A stretch of 64,000 nucleotides of DNA from Pseudochelatococcus contaminans (GTDB lineage: Bacteria; Pseudomonadota; Alphaproteobacteria; Rhizobiales; Beijerinckiaceae), in NCBI RefSeq assembly GCF_014195635.1, contig NZ_JACICC010000008.1, positions 1-64,000 of the forward strand, read 5' to 3'. The notes beneath the pieces were generated by a model. The model made no database searches, was not told where the DNA came from, and saw only the letters and a program-made list of their open reading frames with translations. Positions 45,210 to 55,961 of this stretch are shown piece by piece; positions within the stretch are counted from its first letter, which is position 1; every line of letters starts with the position of its first letter. The position numbers were made by a program, and so were the translations under genes.

Positions 45210-45599
45210 TCAAGAAAAGCTGCGGGCAACAACCAGGCCGATCCATAGTCCCGCGAACGATAAGACAACCGAGCCGAAACAATAGGCCGCCGCGGCCGTG
45301 AACGCGCCGCGCTCCCATAGCGCAATCGTTTCCAGCGAGAATGTCGAAAACGTCGTATAGCCTCCCAGCACGCCGGTAAGCATGAACAGACGCGCCGTTT
45401 GCCACAGCCCCTCATCGGTGCGCGTCATAAATAGCGCGGCGAGCACCCCCATGACGGCCGATCCGCTGACATTGACGATCAACGTCCCCCATGGGAAGGA
45501 GGCTCCCAGCCAGCGCGCCACCAATGCGCCAACCTGCCAGCGCAGAACACCGCCTAGCCCGGCGCCAACGAACACCGCCAACGCCAGCCCCGCGTTCAT
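45210..45599 (-). CDS. crcB: Fluoride channel Fluc/CrcB
   Basis: Small membrane protein of 129 residues or just under, with four helices. Fluc marks are GAGLGGVLRW, FPWGTLIVNVSGSAVMG (the conserved Asn-bearing helix) and GGYTTFSTFSLETI (Phe-box region). It exports fluoride as a dual-topology dimer. The ATG at 45599 overlaps the rarA stop (ATGA), so it is translated with rarA and there is no room for a fluoride riboswitch directly upstream. Confidence 0.92.
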   Translation of the reverse strand: MNAGLALAVFVGAGLGGVLRWQVGALVARWLGASFPWGTLIVNVSGSAVMGVLAALFMTRTDEGLWQTARLFMLTGVLGGYTTFSTFSLETIALWERGAFTAAAAYCFGSVVLSFAGLWIGLVVARSFS

Positions 45600-46909
45600 T
45601 GCTCGTCCTGCCGTTCTGCCCGCAGCTTTTGCCACCATGCCAGACGTTTGCCGATTTCCCGCTCGAACCCCCGTTCCACGGGGGCATAGAAACTCTGCCG
45701 CCCGATGGCTTCCGGCCAATAATCCTGCCCCGAGAAGGCATCCGGCTGATCGTGGTCATAGGCGTAGCCATCGCCATACCCCTCGGATTTCATGAACTTC
45801 GTCGGCGCATTCAGAATGACCTTCGGCGGCATCGCCGATCCACCCTCCTTCGCCACCCTGCGCGCCTGCTTGTAAGCGACATAGGCGGCGTTGGACTTCG
45901 GCGCCGTGGCGAGATAAATCACCGCCTGCGCCAGCGCCAGTTCCCCCTCCGGAGAGCCGAGAAAATCATAAGCATCCTTGGCGGCATTCGCGATCACCAA
46001 GGCCTGCGGATCGGCCAGCCCGATATCCTCCACCGCCATGCGCACTAGGCGCCGGCCAAGATAAAGCGGGTCTTCACCCGCATCGAGCATACGCGCCAGA
46101 TAATACAGCGCCGCGTCGGGATCGGAGCCGCGCACGGTTTTGTGCAGCGCCGAAATCAGGTTGTAATGTCCATCCTGCGATTTGTCGTAAATCGGCGCGC
46201 GGCGTTGCAACACCTCCTGCAATTGCGCGGCGGAAAACACCTCCCCCTCACCTGCAGCGCGCCACAGCTCCTCGATAAGCGTCAGCGCGGCCCGCCCATC
46301 ACCATCGGCCATGCGCACTAACGAAAGCCGTGCTTCTTCATCAAGCGGCAGCGGGCGCCCTTCAACCTCCTCAGCGCGTGACAGCAAAGCCTGCAAAGCC
46401 GTTTCATCGAGCGCATGGAAAGTCATCACCCGCGCCCGCGACAGCAGCGCCGCATTGAGTGCAAACGACGGATTTTCCGTCGTCGCCCCCACGAGCGTGA
46501 TCGTGCCATCCTCCATAACCGGCAGGAACGCATCGAGCTGCGCGCGATTGAAACGATGGATCTCATCCACGAACAGAAGCGTGCCCTTGCCCGTCTGCCG
46601 GCGCGCGCGCGCCGCCTCGAACGCCTTCTTCAGGTCTGCAACACCGGAGAAAATCGCCGACATCTGCTCAAAGACAAGATCCGTCTCGCCAGCCAGCAGG
46701 CGCGCGACAGTCGTCTTGCCCGTGCCGGGAGGCCCCCAGAAAACAAGACTCCCCACAGAGCCCGAGCGCAGCAGCCGCGTCAAAGCCCCATCCGGGCCTG
46801 TCAGATGCTCTTGCCCGACAACATCTTCCAACCGCGCCGGGCGCAACCTGTCCGCCAGCGGGCGTGGCACGTCACGATCTAAACCAGCAGCGTCAAAAAG
46901 GTTCGGCAT
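45596..46909 (-). CDS. rarA: Replication-associated recombination protein A (AAA+ ATPase)
   Basis: RarA/MgsA/WRNIP1 family, 437 residues. It has Walker A GPPGTGKTT, Walker B LLFVDEIHRFN, the sensor region VGATTENPSFALN, and the C-terminal MgsA tetramerisation domain (KTVRGSDPDAALYYLARMLDAGEDPLYLGRRLVRMAVEDIGLADP). It acts at stalled replication forks. The N-terminus MPNLFDAAG...PRPLADRLRP is typical. It begins 170 bases after the protease stop and overlaps crcB by four bases. Confidence 0.93.
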   Translation of the reverse strand: MPNLFDAAGLDRDVPRPLADRLRPARLEDVVGQEHLTGPDGALTRLLRSGSVGSLVFWGPPGTGKTTVARLLAGETDLVFEQMSAIFSGVADLKKAFEAARARRQTGKGTLLFVDEIHRFNRAQLDAFLPVMEDGTITLVGATTENPSFALNAALLSRARVMTFHALDETALQALLSRAEEVEGRPLPLDEEARLSLVRMADGDGRAALTLIEELWRAAGEGEVFSAAQLQEVLQRRAPIYDKSQDGHYNLISALHKTVRGSDPDAALYYLARMLDAGEDPLYLGRRLVRMAVEDIGLADPQALVIANAAKDAYDFLGSPEGELALAQAVIYLATAPKSNAAYVAYKQARRVAKEGGSAMPPKVILNAPTKFMKSEGYGDGYAYDHDQPDAFSGQDYWPEAIGRQSFYAPVERGFEREIGKRLAWWQKLRAERQDEQ

Positions 46910-47079
46910 GACGACCAGCCATCCTCATGTAGAAACAAACGTCAAACTAGACGCCGCCGATGCGGTTTTCCATCAAATAGCATCATCCAGCCGAACGGGA
47001 TTTGTCGGAATCCATAACTTTTATTGCGTTCCGCTCCCCGACAAACCGCGCACCCAAGCAGCCAGAAAAACCTGCCGTA

Positions 47080-48537
47080 TTAACCGCCAAACTCCGTCCG
47101 CAGCACACGCCCCTGCCGATTAAGCGTGACGCGCCAGAACCGCGGCGCACTCTGCCACGCAGTATCGAAATCGCCCGTGTTCGCGATGTCCCGATCATTA
47201 ATCGAGAGCAGAATATCGCCCGCCCGAAAACCAAAACGCGCCGATGCGCCGGGGTCGAGAATCACGACACCATTATCCGCATAGGTAATGGCCATTTCCT
47301 CCGCAACCGCCGGGGAAAGGTTGACCACCGTCGCCCCGATGAACGGCGAACGCGGCCTTTCCCCAGCCGTCACCGGATCGCGCGCAGGGCGTTCCGGCGC
47401 AGCGGCCAGCGGCAGAGTCAGCGTCACCGTATCGCCCCCACGCAGCACAGCGAGCGATATCTCACCGTCGACCGGCCGTGAATAGAAGTGATAACCAAAT
47501 CCATCCGGATCATCGACAGGTCTCCCGGAAACAGAGGTGATCACGTCACCGGGCACGAGCCCTGCCTTCATCGCAGGGCTGTCATTGACGACCGAGGCCA
47601 CCAGAGCGCCAAGCGGGCGTGGCAGCCCAAGACCATGCGCAATATCCTGGCTTACAGTCTGCAAGCGCGCGCCGAGCCAAGGCCTGCGAACGACACTACT
47701 GCCCCCACGCGCCGACTCCAGCACAAGCCGCGCGACAGACGACGGCACCGCAAAACCAATTCCGTGGTTGCCGCCGGAGCGCGTAAAGATCGCCGTATTG
47801 ATACCAACAACATCGCCGTTGAGGTCCACCAGCGGACCGCCGGAATTACCGGGATTGATCGCCGCATCCGTCTGGATAAAAGACTGAAAATCGCTGATGC
47901 CGGCCTGAGTGCGGGCGAGCGCGGACACAATCCCCTGAGTCACCGTTTGGCCGACACCGAAGGGATTGCCGAGTGCAATCACAAAATCCCCAACCTCAAG
48001 CGCTTCGGAGTCACCCAGCCTCGCGGCAGGAAAAGGCCCCTCTCCTTCCAGTTTCAATACCGCAAGATCGGATCGTTCATCGCTGATCACCACCTTGGCC
48101 GGGTACTCCCGCCGATCCGCAAGCGACACCTTCACTTCCGTCATGCCGGCAATCACATGGTGATTGGTGATGACCAAACCGGACGGATCGACAACCACGC
48201 CAGAGCCAGCCGAACGCTGCACCCGATCACGCGGCACACCGAACCCACGCTCACCGAAAAACTGACCAAAGAAAGGATCATCAAGAAACGGATGCGCCTG
48301 CCGCTGCTCGACCCGCGAGCCATAGACGTTGACGATCGATGGCGCAATTTCACGAACCACAGGCGCCAGCGACATCAGCACCTCTTCGCGCGCCCCCGGC
48401 ACCACCCTCGTCTGGGCCGCTTCCTGATTTGCCCCCTGGGCAGACGCCAACGGTGCCCATACAGAAGCAACCAGCAATGCTGCAGAAACAGTCAGCGCCC
48501 TGGACAGAGCGCTCATTCGACTCCGACTCGCAGTCAT
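47080..48537 (-). CDS. Do/DegP-family periplasmic serine protease
   Basis: HtrA-type protease of about 485 residues. A signal peptide (ALTVSAALLVASVWAPLASAQ) precedes the trypsin-like domain with catalytic His in VITNHHVI, Asp in ERSDLAVLKL and Ser in NPGNSGGPL. Two PDZ domains follow (RPWLGARLQTVS... and FIGATVVNLSPAVAEEM...). It degrades or chaperones misfolded envelope proteins. Starts at 48537 and 48516 both fit the signal peptide; the latter has GGAG close upstream. It lies just downstream of the alpha-operon terminator. Confidence 0.9.
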   Translation of the reverse strand: MTASRSRMSALSRALTVSAALLVASVWAPLASAQGANQEAAQTRVVPGAREEVLMSLAPVVREIAPSIVNVYGSRVEQRQAHPFLDDPFFGQFFGERGFGVPRDRVQRSAGSGVVVDPSGLVITNHHVIAGMTEVKVSLADRREYPAKVVISDERSDLAVLKLEGEGPFPAARLGDSEALEVGDFVIALGNPFGVGQTVTQGIVSALARTQAGISDFQSFIQTDAAINPGNSGGPLVDLNGDVVGINTAIFTRSGGNHGIGFAVPSSVARLVLESARGGSSVVRRPWLGARLQTVSQDIAHGLGLPRPLGALVASVVNDSPAMKAGLVPGDVITSVSGRPVDDPDGFGYHFYSRPVDGEISLAVLRGGDTVTLTLPLAAAPERPARDPVTAGERPRSPFIGATVVNLSPAVAEEMAITYADNGVVILDPGASARFGFRAGDILLSINDRDIANTGDFDTAWQSAPRFWRVTLNRQGRVLRTEFGG

Positions 48538-48752
48538 AGAAAAATCCCGGATATGATCGCCTCTTTCGCGCGACACCGCGCCCATGCCTCGCATGAAAGA
48601 AGCTACGCAAATCTATCAGTCAAAACTTATCAAGGGTTGTGACGTAAAGCACGTCCCTACATAGGTGCGGCAGCACGATACAAACAATAGACCGTGGCGA
48701 AAATCCGTCATGCAGAGAAAGCGCGCCACGCCAACAAACCCGCCCCGATAAG

Positions 48753-48779
48753 CAAAACGGGCAGCCAATGGCCGCCCGT
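48753..48779 (-). terminator. Intrinsic terminator of the alpha operon
   Basis: On the minus strand ACGGGC-x-GCC pairs with GGC-x-GCCCGT (arms within 48757-48779, one mismatch, 3-base loop), followed at once by TTTTGCTT (complement of 48749-48756). It sits 34 bases after the rplQ stop and before the protease gene, as expected for the end of the ribosomal transcript. Confidence 0.7.
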
Positions 48780-48812
48780 CACACGATCACTCAGACACAA
48801 TCAGCCGGAAGC

Positions 48813-49229
48813 TCACGCCTCGGTATCGGCCTCAACCTGCACCGGGCCGGAGTCCTGACCGCGTGCATTGACGTCGCGATCTACGAACTCGATAACGCCG
48901 ATCGGTGCATTATCGCCGTACCGGAAGCCAGCCTTGAGCACGCGCGTATAACCGCCGTTACGATCCTTATAGCGCGGACCGAGAACGTCGAACAGCTTGC
49001 GCACGAGAACCGGATCGCGAAGTTGCGCAATCGCCTGACGACGTGCATGCAGATCGCCGCGCTTACCAAGCGTGATCAGCTTCTCGACAATCGGGCGAAG
49101 ATCCTTGGCCTTCGGCAAGGTCGTAATAATCTGCTCGTGCTTGATCAGCGCGGAAGCAAGATTGACGAACATCGCCTTACGATGAGCGGACGAACGGTTA
49201 AAACGGCGATGGGCAAAACCATGACGCAT
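48813..49229 (-). CDS. rplQ: 50S ribosomal protein L17
   Basis: L17 of 138 residues, starting [20 protein letters not shown] and keeping [30 protein letters not shown]. The Hyphomicrobiales-type C-terminal extension ([19 protein letters not shown]) is acidic. Last gene of the alpha operon, separated from rpoA by 149 bases with terminator-like hairpins. ATG 49229 has GGAG upstream at a spacing of 6. Confidence 0.96.
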   Translation of the reverse strand: MRHGFAHRRFNRSSAHRKAMFVNLASALIKHEQIITTLPKAKDLRPIVEKLITLGKRGDLHARRQAIAQLRDPVLVRKLFDVLGPRYKDRNGGYTRVLKAGFRYGDNAPIGVIEFVDRDVNARGQDSGPVQVEADTEA

Positions 49230-49306
49230 GGCGAACTCCTTGTTCTTGGACGACCGCCGTGCCACGGAACAGCCGCCACTTTGTGTTTTTAATTGCTCGT
49301 GGGGTT

Positions 49307-49337
49307 AAAAATCACGCCGGGCAACGTCGCCCGGCGT
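49307..49337 (-). terminator. Terminator-like hairpin between rpoA and rplQ
   Basis: On the minus strand a perfect 9-base-pair stem (ACGCCGGGC with its complement, arms 49329-49337 and 49314-49322) with a 6-base loop is followed by GATTTTTAA. A smaller stem (AAGCGT/ACGCTT, 49345-49362) precedes it. In this place an intrinsic terminator would be partial, lowering L17 relative to RpoA, or rplQ may have its own promoter. Confidence 0.6.
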
Positions 49338-49378
49338 AACAGAAAAGCGTCTAGCAACGCTTCAGGCATAGATGCCGA

Positions 49379-50395
49379 TCAATAATGTTCTTCGAATCGC
49401 TTGGCCAGCTCTTCGATATTCTCTGGCGGCCAGCCGGTGACTTCCATGCCAAGGTGCAAGCCCATGGATGCAAGCACTTCCTTGATCTCGTTCAGAGACT
49501 TACGGCCGAAGTTCGGTGTGCGCAACATCTCTGCCTCGGTCTTCTGAATAAGATCACCGATATAGACGATGTTATCGTTCTTGAGGCAGTTCGCCGAGCG
49601 AACCGACAACTCAAGCTCATCGACCTTCTTGAGTAGAGCAGGATTGAAGGGCAGCTGCGGCGTCGTAACGGCAGCCTCTTCGCGGCGCGGCTCCTCGAAG
49701 TTGACGAACACAGCCAACTGATCCTGCAGGATACGCGCAGCATAGGCAACGGCATCATCAGGGGCGATGGAGCCATTCGTCTCCACGACCAAGGTCAGCT
49801 TGTCATAGTCCAGAATCTGGCCTTCACGCGTATTCTCAACGCGATAAGACACCTTCTTGACCGGACTATAGAGGCTGTCGACGGCAATGTAGCCAATCGG
49901 CGCATCTTCAGGACGATTGCGCTCCGAGGGGACATAACCCTTGCCGGTATTGACAGTGAACTCGATGCGAATCTCAGCACCATCGTCCAGCGTCAGCAGC
50001 GGCAACTCGGGATTGAGAACCTGGATATCACCCACTGTGGCGATATCACCGGCAGTGACCACTGCAGGTCCCTGTTTGCGCAACGTAAGACGCTTGGGGC
50101 CTTCGCCCTGCATCTTGATAGCGATAGCCTTGATGTTCAGGATGATGTCGGTGACATCTTCCCTCACACCAGGAATGGAGGAAAACTCATGCAATACGCC
50201 GTCGATATGGACAGCCTGCACGGCAGCGCCCTGAAGCGACGACAACAAGACCCGACGAAGGGCATTGCCGAGTGTCAAACCGAAACCGCGCTCCAGCGGC
50301 TCGGCAACGATCGTCGCAATACGACGCGGATCATCGCCGGGCGTCACCCGAAGCTTGCCGGGCTTGATGAGTTCCTGCCAGTTTTTCTGGATCAC
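49379..50395 (-). CDS. rpoA: DNA-directed RNA polymerase subunit alpha (GTG start)
   Basis: RpoA of 338 residues. The N-terminal dimerisation domain ([43 protein letters not shown]) and the C-terminal DNA/activator-binding domain ([48 protein letters not shown]) are complete. The family start [12 protein letters not shown] matches a GTG at 50395, with GAGAGG upstream; the longer frame is rejected. Confidence 0.96.
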   Translation of the reverse strand: MIQKNWQELIKPGKLRVTPGDDPRRIATIVAEPLERGFGLTLGNALRRVLLSSLQGAAVQAVHIDGVLHEFSSIPGVREDVTDIILNIKAIAIKMQGEGPKRLTLRKQGPAVVTAGDIATVGDIQVLNPELPLLTLDDGAEIRIEFTVNTGKGYVPSERNRPEDAPIGYIAVDSLYSPVKKVSYRVENTREGQILDYDKLTLVVETNGSIAPDDAVAYAARILQDQLAVFVNFEEPRREEAAVTTPQLPFNPALLKKVDELELSVRSANCLKNDNIVYIGDLIQKTEAEMLRTPNFGRKSLNEIKEVLASMGLHLGMEVTGWPPENIEELAKRFEEHY

Positions 50396-50504
50396 GACCG
50401 CACCTCTCGGAGTGCTCGACCTTGGCGGATTGAGTGAGACAACCGCGCCAATGGACAAAATCGCCGCACGGCATCAAAACCGCGCGGCAGGGATACAAAA
50501 AACA

Positions 50505-50894
50505 TCAGACGCGGCGGCGCTTACGCGGGCGGCACCCATTGTGAGGAATAGGAGTGACGTCGCGAATCGAGGTGACGGTGAAACCTGCCGCCTGGAGTGC
50601 GCGCAAAGCAGACTCGCGGCCAGAGCCTGGGCCGGTCACTTCAACTTCAACGGTCCGCATGCCGTGGTCCGCAGCCTTACGTGCTGCATCTTCCGCTGCC
50701 ACCTGCGCAGCATAAGGAGTAGACTTACGCGACCCCTTGAACCCCATTGCACCAGCAGACGACCACGAGATGGTGTTGCCCTGGGCGTCGGTAATTGTCA
50801 CCATCGTATTGTTGAACGATGCGTTAACGTGCACAACACCCGAGGCGATGTTCTTGCGTTCGCGGCGGCGAATACGGGTTGCTTCTTTTGCCAT
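50505..50894 (-). CDS. rpsK: 30S ribosomal protein S11
   Basis: S11 of 129 residues, complete, with the family core [45 protein letters not shown] and C-terminal [17 protein letters not shown]. It is a component of the small-subunit platform that binds the 690/790 region of 16S rRNA. It lies between rpsM and rpoA in the conserved alpha-operon order. Confidence 0.97.
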   Translation of the reverse strand: MAKEATRIRRRERKNIASGVVHVNASFNNTMVTITDAQGNTISWSSAGAMGFKGSRKSTPYAAQVAAEDAARKAADHGMRTVEVEVTGPGSGRESALRALQAAGFTVTSIRDVTPIPHNGCRPRKRRRV

Positions 50895-51014
50895 AGTTTT
50901 CCGGATCCTTCAGGCGCGCCCGTCATTCCAGGCGCTCGGGACAGTTGATAGAACGAACGAGACCGCCGCCGTGGAATCAATACGGCGACAGCAAAGCAGG
51001 CGAATTGCCCGATC

Positions 51015-51383
51015 TTACTTCTTCTTGCCGGCGATCGGCTTCGCCTTACCCTTGCGGGTACGGGCATTGGTATGCGTGCGCTGACCGCGAACGGGAAGAT
51101 TGCGGCGATGACGAAGACCGCGGTAGCAACCAAGATCCATAAGCCGCTTGATATTCATCGACACTTCACGGCGCAGATCACCCTCCACGACATAGTCGCG
51201 GTCGATGGTTTCGCGGATCTGCAGAACTTCGGCGTCGGTCAACTCATTCACACGGCGTTCTGCCGGAATATTGACCTTCTCGATGATTTCCTGAGCCTTC
51301 TGAGGCCCGATACCGTGAATGTACTGCAGCGCAATCACCACACGCTTGGCAGTCGGAATATTAACACCTGCTATACGAGCCAC
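51015..51383 (-). CDS. rpsM: 30S ribosomal protein S13 (GTG start)
   Basis: S13 of 122 residues, the usual length, when started at the GTG at 51383 ([14 protein letters not shown] follows, as in homologues). GGAG lies 6 bases upstream. The basic C-terminal tail [19 protein letters not shown] reaches the decoding region. First gene of the alpha operon, preceded by a candidate promoter at the end of adk. Confidence 0.96.
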   Translation of the reverse strand: MARIAGVNIPTAKRVVIALQYIHGIGPQKAQEIIEKVNIPAERRVNELTDAEVLQIRETIDRDYVVEGDLRREVSMNIKRLMDLGCYRGLRHRRNLPVRGQRTHTNARTRKGKAKPIAGKKK

Positions 51384-51547
51384 GCTCAACTCCATATATG
51401 CCTGAAAAGGCAACTCGATAATGCCCCGAAATACGGGCGGAACTTCTGATACGCGTCCGGTGGAGTCCGGCCCCTGCGCATCAAAAACCGAATGGCCGCA
51501 ACCGCTCGATGCCGGTAGCGACCAATCGATGCAAGGGAAGATGATCG

Positions 51548-51574
51548 CTTATACGAATTTTAATTCTTCGTCAA
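51548..51574 (-). promoter_or_regulatory. Candidate promoter of the alpha operon
   Basis: On the minus strand TTGACG (complement of 51569-51574) and TATAAG (complement of 51548-51553) are separated by an AT-rich 15-base spacer. The -35 box overlaps the last codons of adk. Transcription would begin about 155 bases before rpsM, leaving space for a regulatory leader. The spacer is 1-2 bases short of optimum, which lowers confidence. Confidence 0.45.
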
Positions 51575-52156
51575 GCCTGATGACAATGCATTCTCGATTG
51601 AATCCGTCACCGCGTCGATCGGCTGCTGGCCATCGACTTCAACGAGGAGCCCCTGCTTCTTATAGTGCGGGGCTACTATTGCAGTATCCCGAACATAAGA
51701 AGCAAGTCGAGTCTTGAAGACTTCAGGATCATCATCCTTGCGGACTTCCTCTCCGCGATCCCGAGCTTCTTGGGCACGGTTCACAATGCGGTCTACAAGC
51801 TTTTCATGATCAACCTTGAGTTCAAGAGCAAGATCGATTTTCAGGCCCTTTGACTTCAATGCAGCATCAAGCGCCTCTGCTTGTGCGAGGGTCCGTGGGA
51901 AACCATCAAGAATGAAGCCACGCTGAGCATCAGACTCTTCAATGCGGTCAACGATAATCCCAACAACAATGTCATCGGAGACAAGGCCTCCGGCTTCCAT
52001 GACAGCCTTGGCCTTGGCACCGATTGGCGTACCCGCCGCGACCGCAGCACGAAGCATGTCGCCGGTAGACAGCTGAGGAATGCCATATTTCTCAACAAGG
52101 CGTTTGGCCTGCGTCCCCTTACCCGCGCCGGGCGGCCCCAGAAATACCAATCTCAT
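51560..52156 (-). CDS. adk: Adenylate kinase
   Basis: Adenylate kinase of 198 residues, the short form lacking the long LID domain with zinc-type cysteines. P-loop [10 protein letters not shown] at the N-terminus, [20 protein letters not shown] and [17 protein letters not shown] (short LID) are visible. It interconverts AMP, ADP and ATP. The start overlaps the secY stop by four bases, as usual in this operon. Confidence 0.96.
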   Translation of the reverse strand: MRLVFLGPPGAGKGTQAKRLVEKYGIPQLSTGDMLRAAVAAGTPIGAKAKAVMEAGGLVSDDIVVGIIVDRIEESDAQRGFILDGFPRTLAQAEALDAALKSKGLKIDLALELKVDHEKLVDRIVNRAQEARDRGEEVRKDDDPEVFKTRLASYVRDTAIVAPHYKKQGLLVEVDGQQPIDAVTDSIENALSSGLTKN

Positions 52157-53490
52157 CGTCTTTTTGCCCCCTTCAGTCTCGATTTCTTGACCAGCCCTTC
52201 ATACTGGTGAGCCATCAGATGACCGTGTACCTGCGCGACAGTGTCCATTGTCACGGTGACCACAATCAGCAATGACGTACCACCAAAATAGAACGGCAAA
52301 GCCGCGTAGGAAATTAGCACTTCGGGCAACAAACAGATAAATGCGATATAGGCCGCACCCACAGTGGTAATACGGGTGAGAACGTAATCGATATAATCCG
52401 CAGTTCTCTCGCCCGGCCGGATACCTGGAATGAAGCCGCCATGCTTCTTGAGATTGTCGGCTGTTTCAGCAGGATTGAACACAATCGCCGTATAGAAGAA
52501 GGCAAAGAACACAATCAATGCGACATAAAGCACCATAAACGCAGGCCGCCCATGGGCAAGGTGCGATGCAATGGTCCCAAGAAATCCTGTTTCCCCTCCT
52601 GCTTGCTGGAAACTGGCAATCGTTGTCGGCAGAAGCAGCAACGACGAAGCAAAAATTGGAGGAATGACGCCAGCTGTATTCAGTTTGAGCGGCAGAAACG
52701 AAGTCTGGCCTTCATAAAGGCGATTGCCAACCTGGCGCTTCGGATAATTGATCAACAACCGGCGTTGAGCGCGCTCCATGTACACAATGAACGCAATCAC
52801 GAGCACCGACATCAGGATCACACCAAGAATGATACCTGTTGAAAGCGCACCCTGCCGTCCCAACTCCAGCGTTCCACCGATCGCACTTGGAAGTTCGGCA
52901 ACAATACCCGCAAAGATGATCAGAGAAATACCATTCCCGATACCGCGCGAGGTGATCTGCTCACCAAGCCACATGAGGAACATCGTACCCCCAACAAGCG
53001 TAATCACCGTTGAGATACGGAAAAACAGTCCGGGATCAAGGACGATACTGCCCGAGCTCTCAAGCCCGAACGCTATACCCCAGGCTTGGAAAATGGCCAG
53101 AACCACAGTCAGGTAGCGGGTGTACTGGTTGATGATTTTGCGTCCAGCTTCCCCTTCTTTCTTCAGTGTTTCAAGCGACGGAACAACACTGGTAAGAAGC
53201 TGAATAATAATCGAAGCCGAGATATACGGCATGATATTAAGGGCAAAAATAGCCATGCGGCTGACGGCGCCGCCCGAGAACATATTAAAAAGTCCGAGCA
53301 CGCCGCCTTGGGTCTGCTGGAAAATGTCCGCAAGCGCCTGGGGATTGATGCCCGGAAGCGGAATGTAAGTGCCAAGACGATAAATGATCAACGCACCGAG
53401 CGTAAACCAGATCCGCTTCTTGAGCTCCCCGGCCTTAGAGAAGGCGCTGAAATTGAGGTTAGCCGCAAGCTGTTCCGCTGCCGAAGCCAT
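52153..53490 (-). CDS. secY: Preprotein translocase subunit SecY
   Basis: SecY of 445 residues with ten helices; marks include [34 protein letters not shown], the [13 protein letters not shown] loop, [17 protein letters not shown] and [17 protein letters not shown]. It forms the protein-conducting channel with SecE and SecG. ATG 53490 begins at the conserved [17 protein letters not shown]. Confidence 0.97.
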   Translation of the reverse strand: MASAAEQLAANLNFSAFSKAGELKKRIWFTLGALIIYRLGTYIPLPGINPQALADIFQQTQGGVLGLFNMFSGGAVSRMAIFALNIMPYISASIIIQLLTSVVPSLETLKKEGEAGRKIINQYTRYLTVVLAIFQAWGIAFGLESSGSIVLDPGLFFRISTVITLVGGTMFLMWLGEQITSRGIGNGISLIIFAGIVAELPSAIGGTLELGRQGALSTGIILGVILMSVLVIAFIVYMERAQRRLLINYPKRQVGNRLYEGQTSFLPLKLNTAGVIPPIFASSLLLLPTTIASFQQAGGETGFLGTIASHLAHGRPAFMVLYVALIVFFAFFYTAIVFNPAETADNLKKHGGFIPGIRPGERTADYIDYVLTRITTVGAAYIAFICLLPEVLISYAALPFYFGGTSLLIVVTVTMDTVAQVHGHLMAHQYEGLVKKSRLKGAKRR

Positions 53491-53619
53491 GAGTATCAGA
53501 TCCTTATGCGCGCCGCATACCCTGAGTATCAACACTATCAGGGTCATTAACACAACAATGGCGACAGCCAGAGATTTCTCCCCGTGTCGCCACTGCTAAC
53601 ACCTCATATAAAGGCTAAA

Positions 53620-54099
53620 TTACGCTTCCGCTACCTTCGCGTTCAGCACCGTCAACGATCCACCAGCTTTTTCGATTGCATCCGCTGCGGACTTTGATGC
53701 GCCAGCTACAGAAAAAGCCAGCTTTGCCGTCAACTCACCGACACCAAGGATACGGACACCATCACGCAACTTCGACAAAATCCCAGCGGCAACAAGTGCT
53801 TCGTTGGTGATAGTCTGCGATGCATCTATCCGACCTGCATCAACAGCTTCCTGGATTTTGCCAAGATTGATTTCATTGAAATCTTTGGCAAAGATATTAT
53901 TGAAGCCACGCTTGGGCAAACGACGATGAATGGGCATCTGACCGCCCTCGAAGCCCTTGATAGCTACACCGGCACGAGACTTCTGTCCCTTGACGCCGCG
54001 ACCACCCGTCTTACCCTTCCCAGAACCAATGCCGCGACCGACACGGGTACGCGCTTTGACAGCGCCTGGATTATCCGAAAGTTCGTTCAACTTGACCAT
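53620..54099 (-). CDS. rplO: 50S ribosomal protein L15
   Basis: L15 of 159 residues with the glycine-rich N-terminal extension ([25 protein letters not shown]), the [18 protein letters not shown] turn and the L18e/L15 globular domain. Located between rpmD and secY in the spc order, with 129 bases to secY. Confidence 0.97.
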   Translation of the reverse strand: MVKLNELSDNPGAVKARTRVGRGIGSGKGKTGGRGVKGQKSRAGVAIKGFEGGQMPIHRRLPKRGFNNIFAKDFNEINLGKIQEAVDAGRIDASQTITNEALVAAGILSKLRDGVRILGVGELTAKLAFSVAGASKSAADAIEKAGGSLTVLNAKVAEA

Positions 54100-54109
54100 T
54101 GCGCCCTCC

Positions 54110-54322
54110 TTACTTGCCAGCTTCGGAAGCGTCCGAAACGACGCGTACGAGGTGTTTGACCTTCTCGATCATACCACGAACCGCAGGAGTATCTTCCAGT
54201 TCGGAACGGCGACGAATCTTGTTAAGACCGAGACCAATAAGCGTCTGACGCTGATAAGCGGGACGACGAATAGGGCTGCCAGTTTGCTCAACGATCAATG
54301 TTTTGTTTGTGGTATTAGCCAT
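54110..54322 (-). CDS. rpmD: 50S ribosomal protein L30
   Basis: L30 of 70 residues ([51 protein letters not shown]). ATG 54322 is chosen, with GGAGAG upstream, over an in-frame start 15 bases earlier. The bases between rpsE and this start number 11, so the genes are tightly coupled. Confidence 0.96.
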   Translation of the reverse strand: MANTTNKTLIVEQTGSPIRRPAYQRQTLIGLGLNKIRRRSELEDTPAVRGMIEKVKHLVRVVSDASEAGK

Positions 54323-54333
54323 GGTCACTCTCC

Positions 54334-54903
54334 TCACGCATCCGTGCCGAGGCTCTCACCTTCGGCCGCATCACGACGACGCGACTGAAGAGTAGAAACC
54401 TTGAGACCACGGCGAGCCGCCACCGAGCGAGGGCTGTCCTCACGCTTCAGGGCATCAAACGTAGCACGCACGAGGTTATACGGATTCGAAGAACCGATAG
54501 ACTTAGCCACAACATCGGCAACACCCAGGGTTTCGAATACTGCACGCATCGGACCACCAGCAATGATTCCGGTACCGGGAGGAGCTGCCCGCAAAATGAC
54601 TTTACCTGCACCCCAGCGACCAGCAACGTCGTGGTGAAGTGTGCGGCCTTCCTTCAAAGGAATTCGCACAAGGGCGCGCTTCGCAGCGTCGGTAGCCTTT
54701 CGAATAGCTTCCGGAACTTCGCGCGCCTTACCGTGTCCAAACCCGACGCGACCCTTTTGGTCACCAATTACAACAAGAGCAGCAAATCCGAAACGGCGGC
54801 CACCCTTGACGACTTTTGCAACACGGTTGATGTGAACGAGCTTGTCCGTAAATTCACTATCACGCTCTTCACGATCACGTTGTTGCTGACGCTCTCTTGC
54901 CAT
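54334..54903 (-). CDS. rpsE: 30S ribosomal protein S5
   Basis: S5 of 189 residues with the double-stranded RNA-binding N-domain ([48 protein letters not shown]) and the C-domain ([39 protein letters not shown]). A charged Gln/Arg/Glu N-terminal extension ([13 protein letters not shown]) is present, as in many alphaproteobacteria. Confidence 0.97.
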   Translation of the reverse strand: MARERQQQRDREERDSEFTDKLVHINRVAKVVKGGRRFGFAALVVIGDQKGRVGFGHGKAREVPEAIRKATDAAKRALVRIPLKEGRTLHHDVAGRWGAGKVILRAAPPGTGIIAGGPMRAVFETLGVADVVAKSIGSSNPYNLVRATFDALKREDSPRSVAARRGLKVSTLQSRRRDAAEGESLGTDA

Positions 54904-54992
54904 ATCAATCTCACTAACGCAGGGCGACGGCCCCTGCTCGCATGTTTTAACAAGCCGCCGTCATATTAAAAACAACCGGGCACTAAAAATGG

Positions 54993-55355
54993 TTAGAAAT
55001 TCAGACCCGCTTCACGTGCAGCGTCAGCCAAGGCTTTGACGCGGCCGTGATAGATAAATGCACCACGGTCGAAAACCACATCGGTAACGCCTGCAGCAAC
55101 TGCTCGTTCAGCAATTAGCTTACCAACGACCTTAGCAGCCTCGATATCGGCGCCAGTCTTCAATTGTTCGCGCAAATCTTTTTCAAGAGTGGATGCATGA
55201 ACAAGGGTGCGCCCCTGTGCATCATCAATGATCTGCGCATAAATCTGCTTTGAAGAACGGTGAACGGAAAGGCGAACCCTGCCATTTGCCGCCGCACGGA
55301 GTGCACGGCGAACACGGGCCCGCCGGCGATCCGTGGTACTGATTTTTTCAGCCAT
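54993..55355 (-). CDS. rplR: 50S ribosomal protein L18
   Basis: L18 of 120 residues; [35 protein letters not shown] and [26 protein letters not shown] are family-typical. It binds 5S rRNA together with L5 and L25. Positioned between rplF and rpsE. Confidence 0.97.
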   Translation of the reverse strand: MAEKISTTDRRRARVRRALRAAANGRVRLSVHRSSKQIYAQIIDDAQGRTLVHASTLEKDLREQLKTGADIEAAKVVGKLIAERAVAAGVTDVVFDRGAFIYHGRVKALADAAREAGLNF

Positions 55356-55367
55356 CGCTGCGCATCC

Positions 55368-55901
55368 TTACTTCTTCTTGCCTTCCTTGCGGAAGATAAA
55401 TTCATCAGCGTATTTAACACCCTTGCCTTTATACGGCTCGGGGCGGCGGTAATCGCGAATCTTGGCGGCAGTTTGACCCACAACCTGAGCGTTAATACCG
55501 CTGATAACAATCTCTGTAGGCTTAGGAGTCGCAATCAGAATGCCTGCAGGAATCTCGAAATCGACGTCATGGCTAAAACCAAGCGACAACTTGAGGACCT
55601 TACCCTGAACTGCGGCCTTGTAGCCCACACCGTTGATTTCAAGCTTCTTCTCAAATCCCTGAGAGACGCCTTGTATCAAGTTTGACACCTGTGACCTGGA
55701 CGTACCCCAAAGCGAGCGTGCTTTTTTGGAGTCATCGCGAGGATCAACTTTAATGGCGCCTTCTTTCAATTCAACGCTAACTTCATCAGGAACGACAAAG
55801 GACAATTCGCCTTTAGGTCCCTTAACCTTGACAGCCTGTCCGGTAACGGTGGCCGTCACACCTGCCGGAACCGAAACCGGCTTCTTACCAATACGAGACA
55901 T
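55368..55901 (-). CDS. rplF: 50S ribosomal protein L6
   Basis: L6 of 177 residues starting [15 protein letters not shown], with the two alpha/beta domains and the C-terminal [27 protein letters not shown] 55901 is the family start; an in-frame start 21 bases upstream is rejected. Confidence 0.97.
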   Translation of the reverse strand: MSRIGKKPVSVPAGVTATVTGQAVKVKGPKGELSFVVPDEVSVELKEGAIKVDPRDDSKKARSLWGTSRSQVSNLIQGVSQGFEKKLEINGVGYKAAVQGKVLKLSLGFSHDVDFEIPAGILIATPKPTEIVISGINAQVVGQTAAKIRDYRRPEPYKGKGVKYADEFIFRKEGKKK

Positions 55902-55961
55902 AATGGCCTCCCGTGCTCTCATTCAAATGCTCTGGATGAACCAGAATTGCCAAAGCAATTC

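Noticed and set aside
45600-45720. Fluoride riboswitch expected upstream of crcB
   Set aside because: crcB starts inside the end of rarA, so this stretch is coding and there is no leader to hold the aptamer.
47488-48642. 384-residue plus-strand frame opposite the DegP-like gene
   Set aside because: Antisense shadow; the protease on the minus strand has a complete catalytic triad and signal peptide.
50396-50458. Longer N-terminus for rpoA beginning at an upstream ATG
   Set aside because: The extra 21 residues are not found in RpoA; the GTG at 50395 matches the family start and has a ribosome site.
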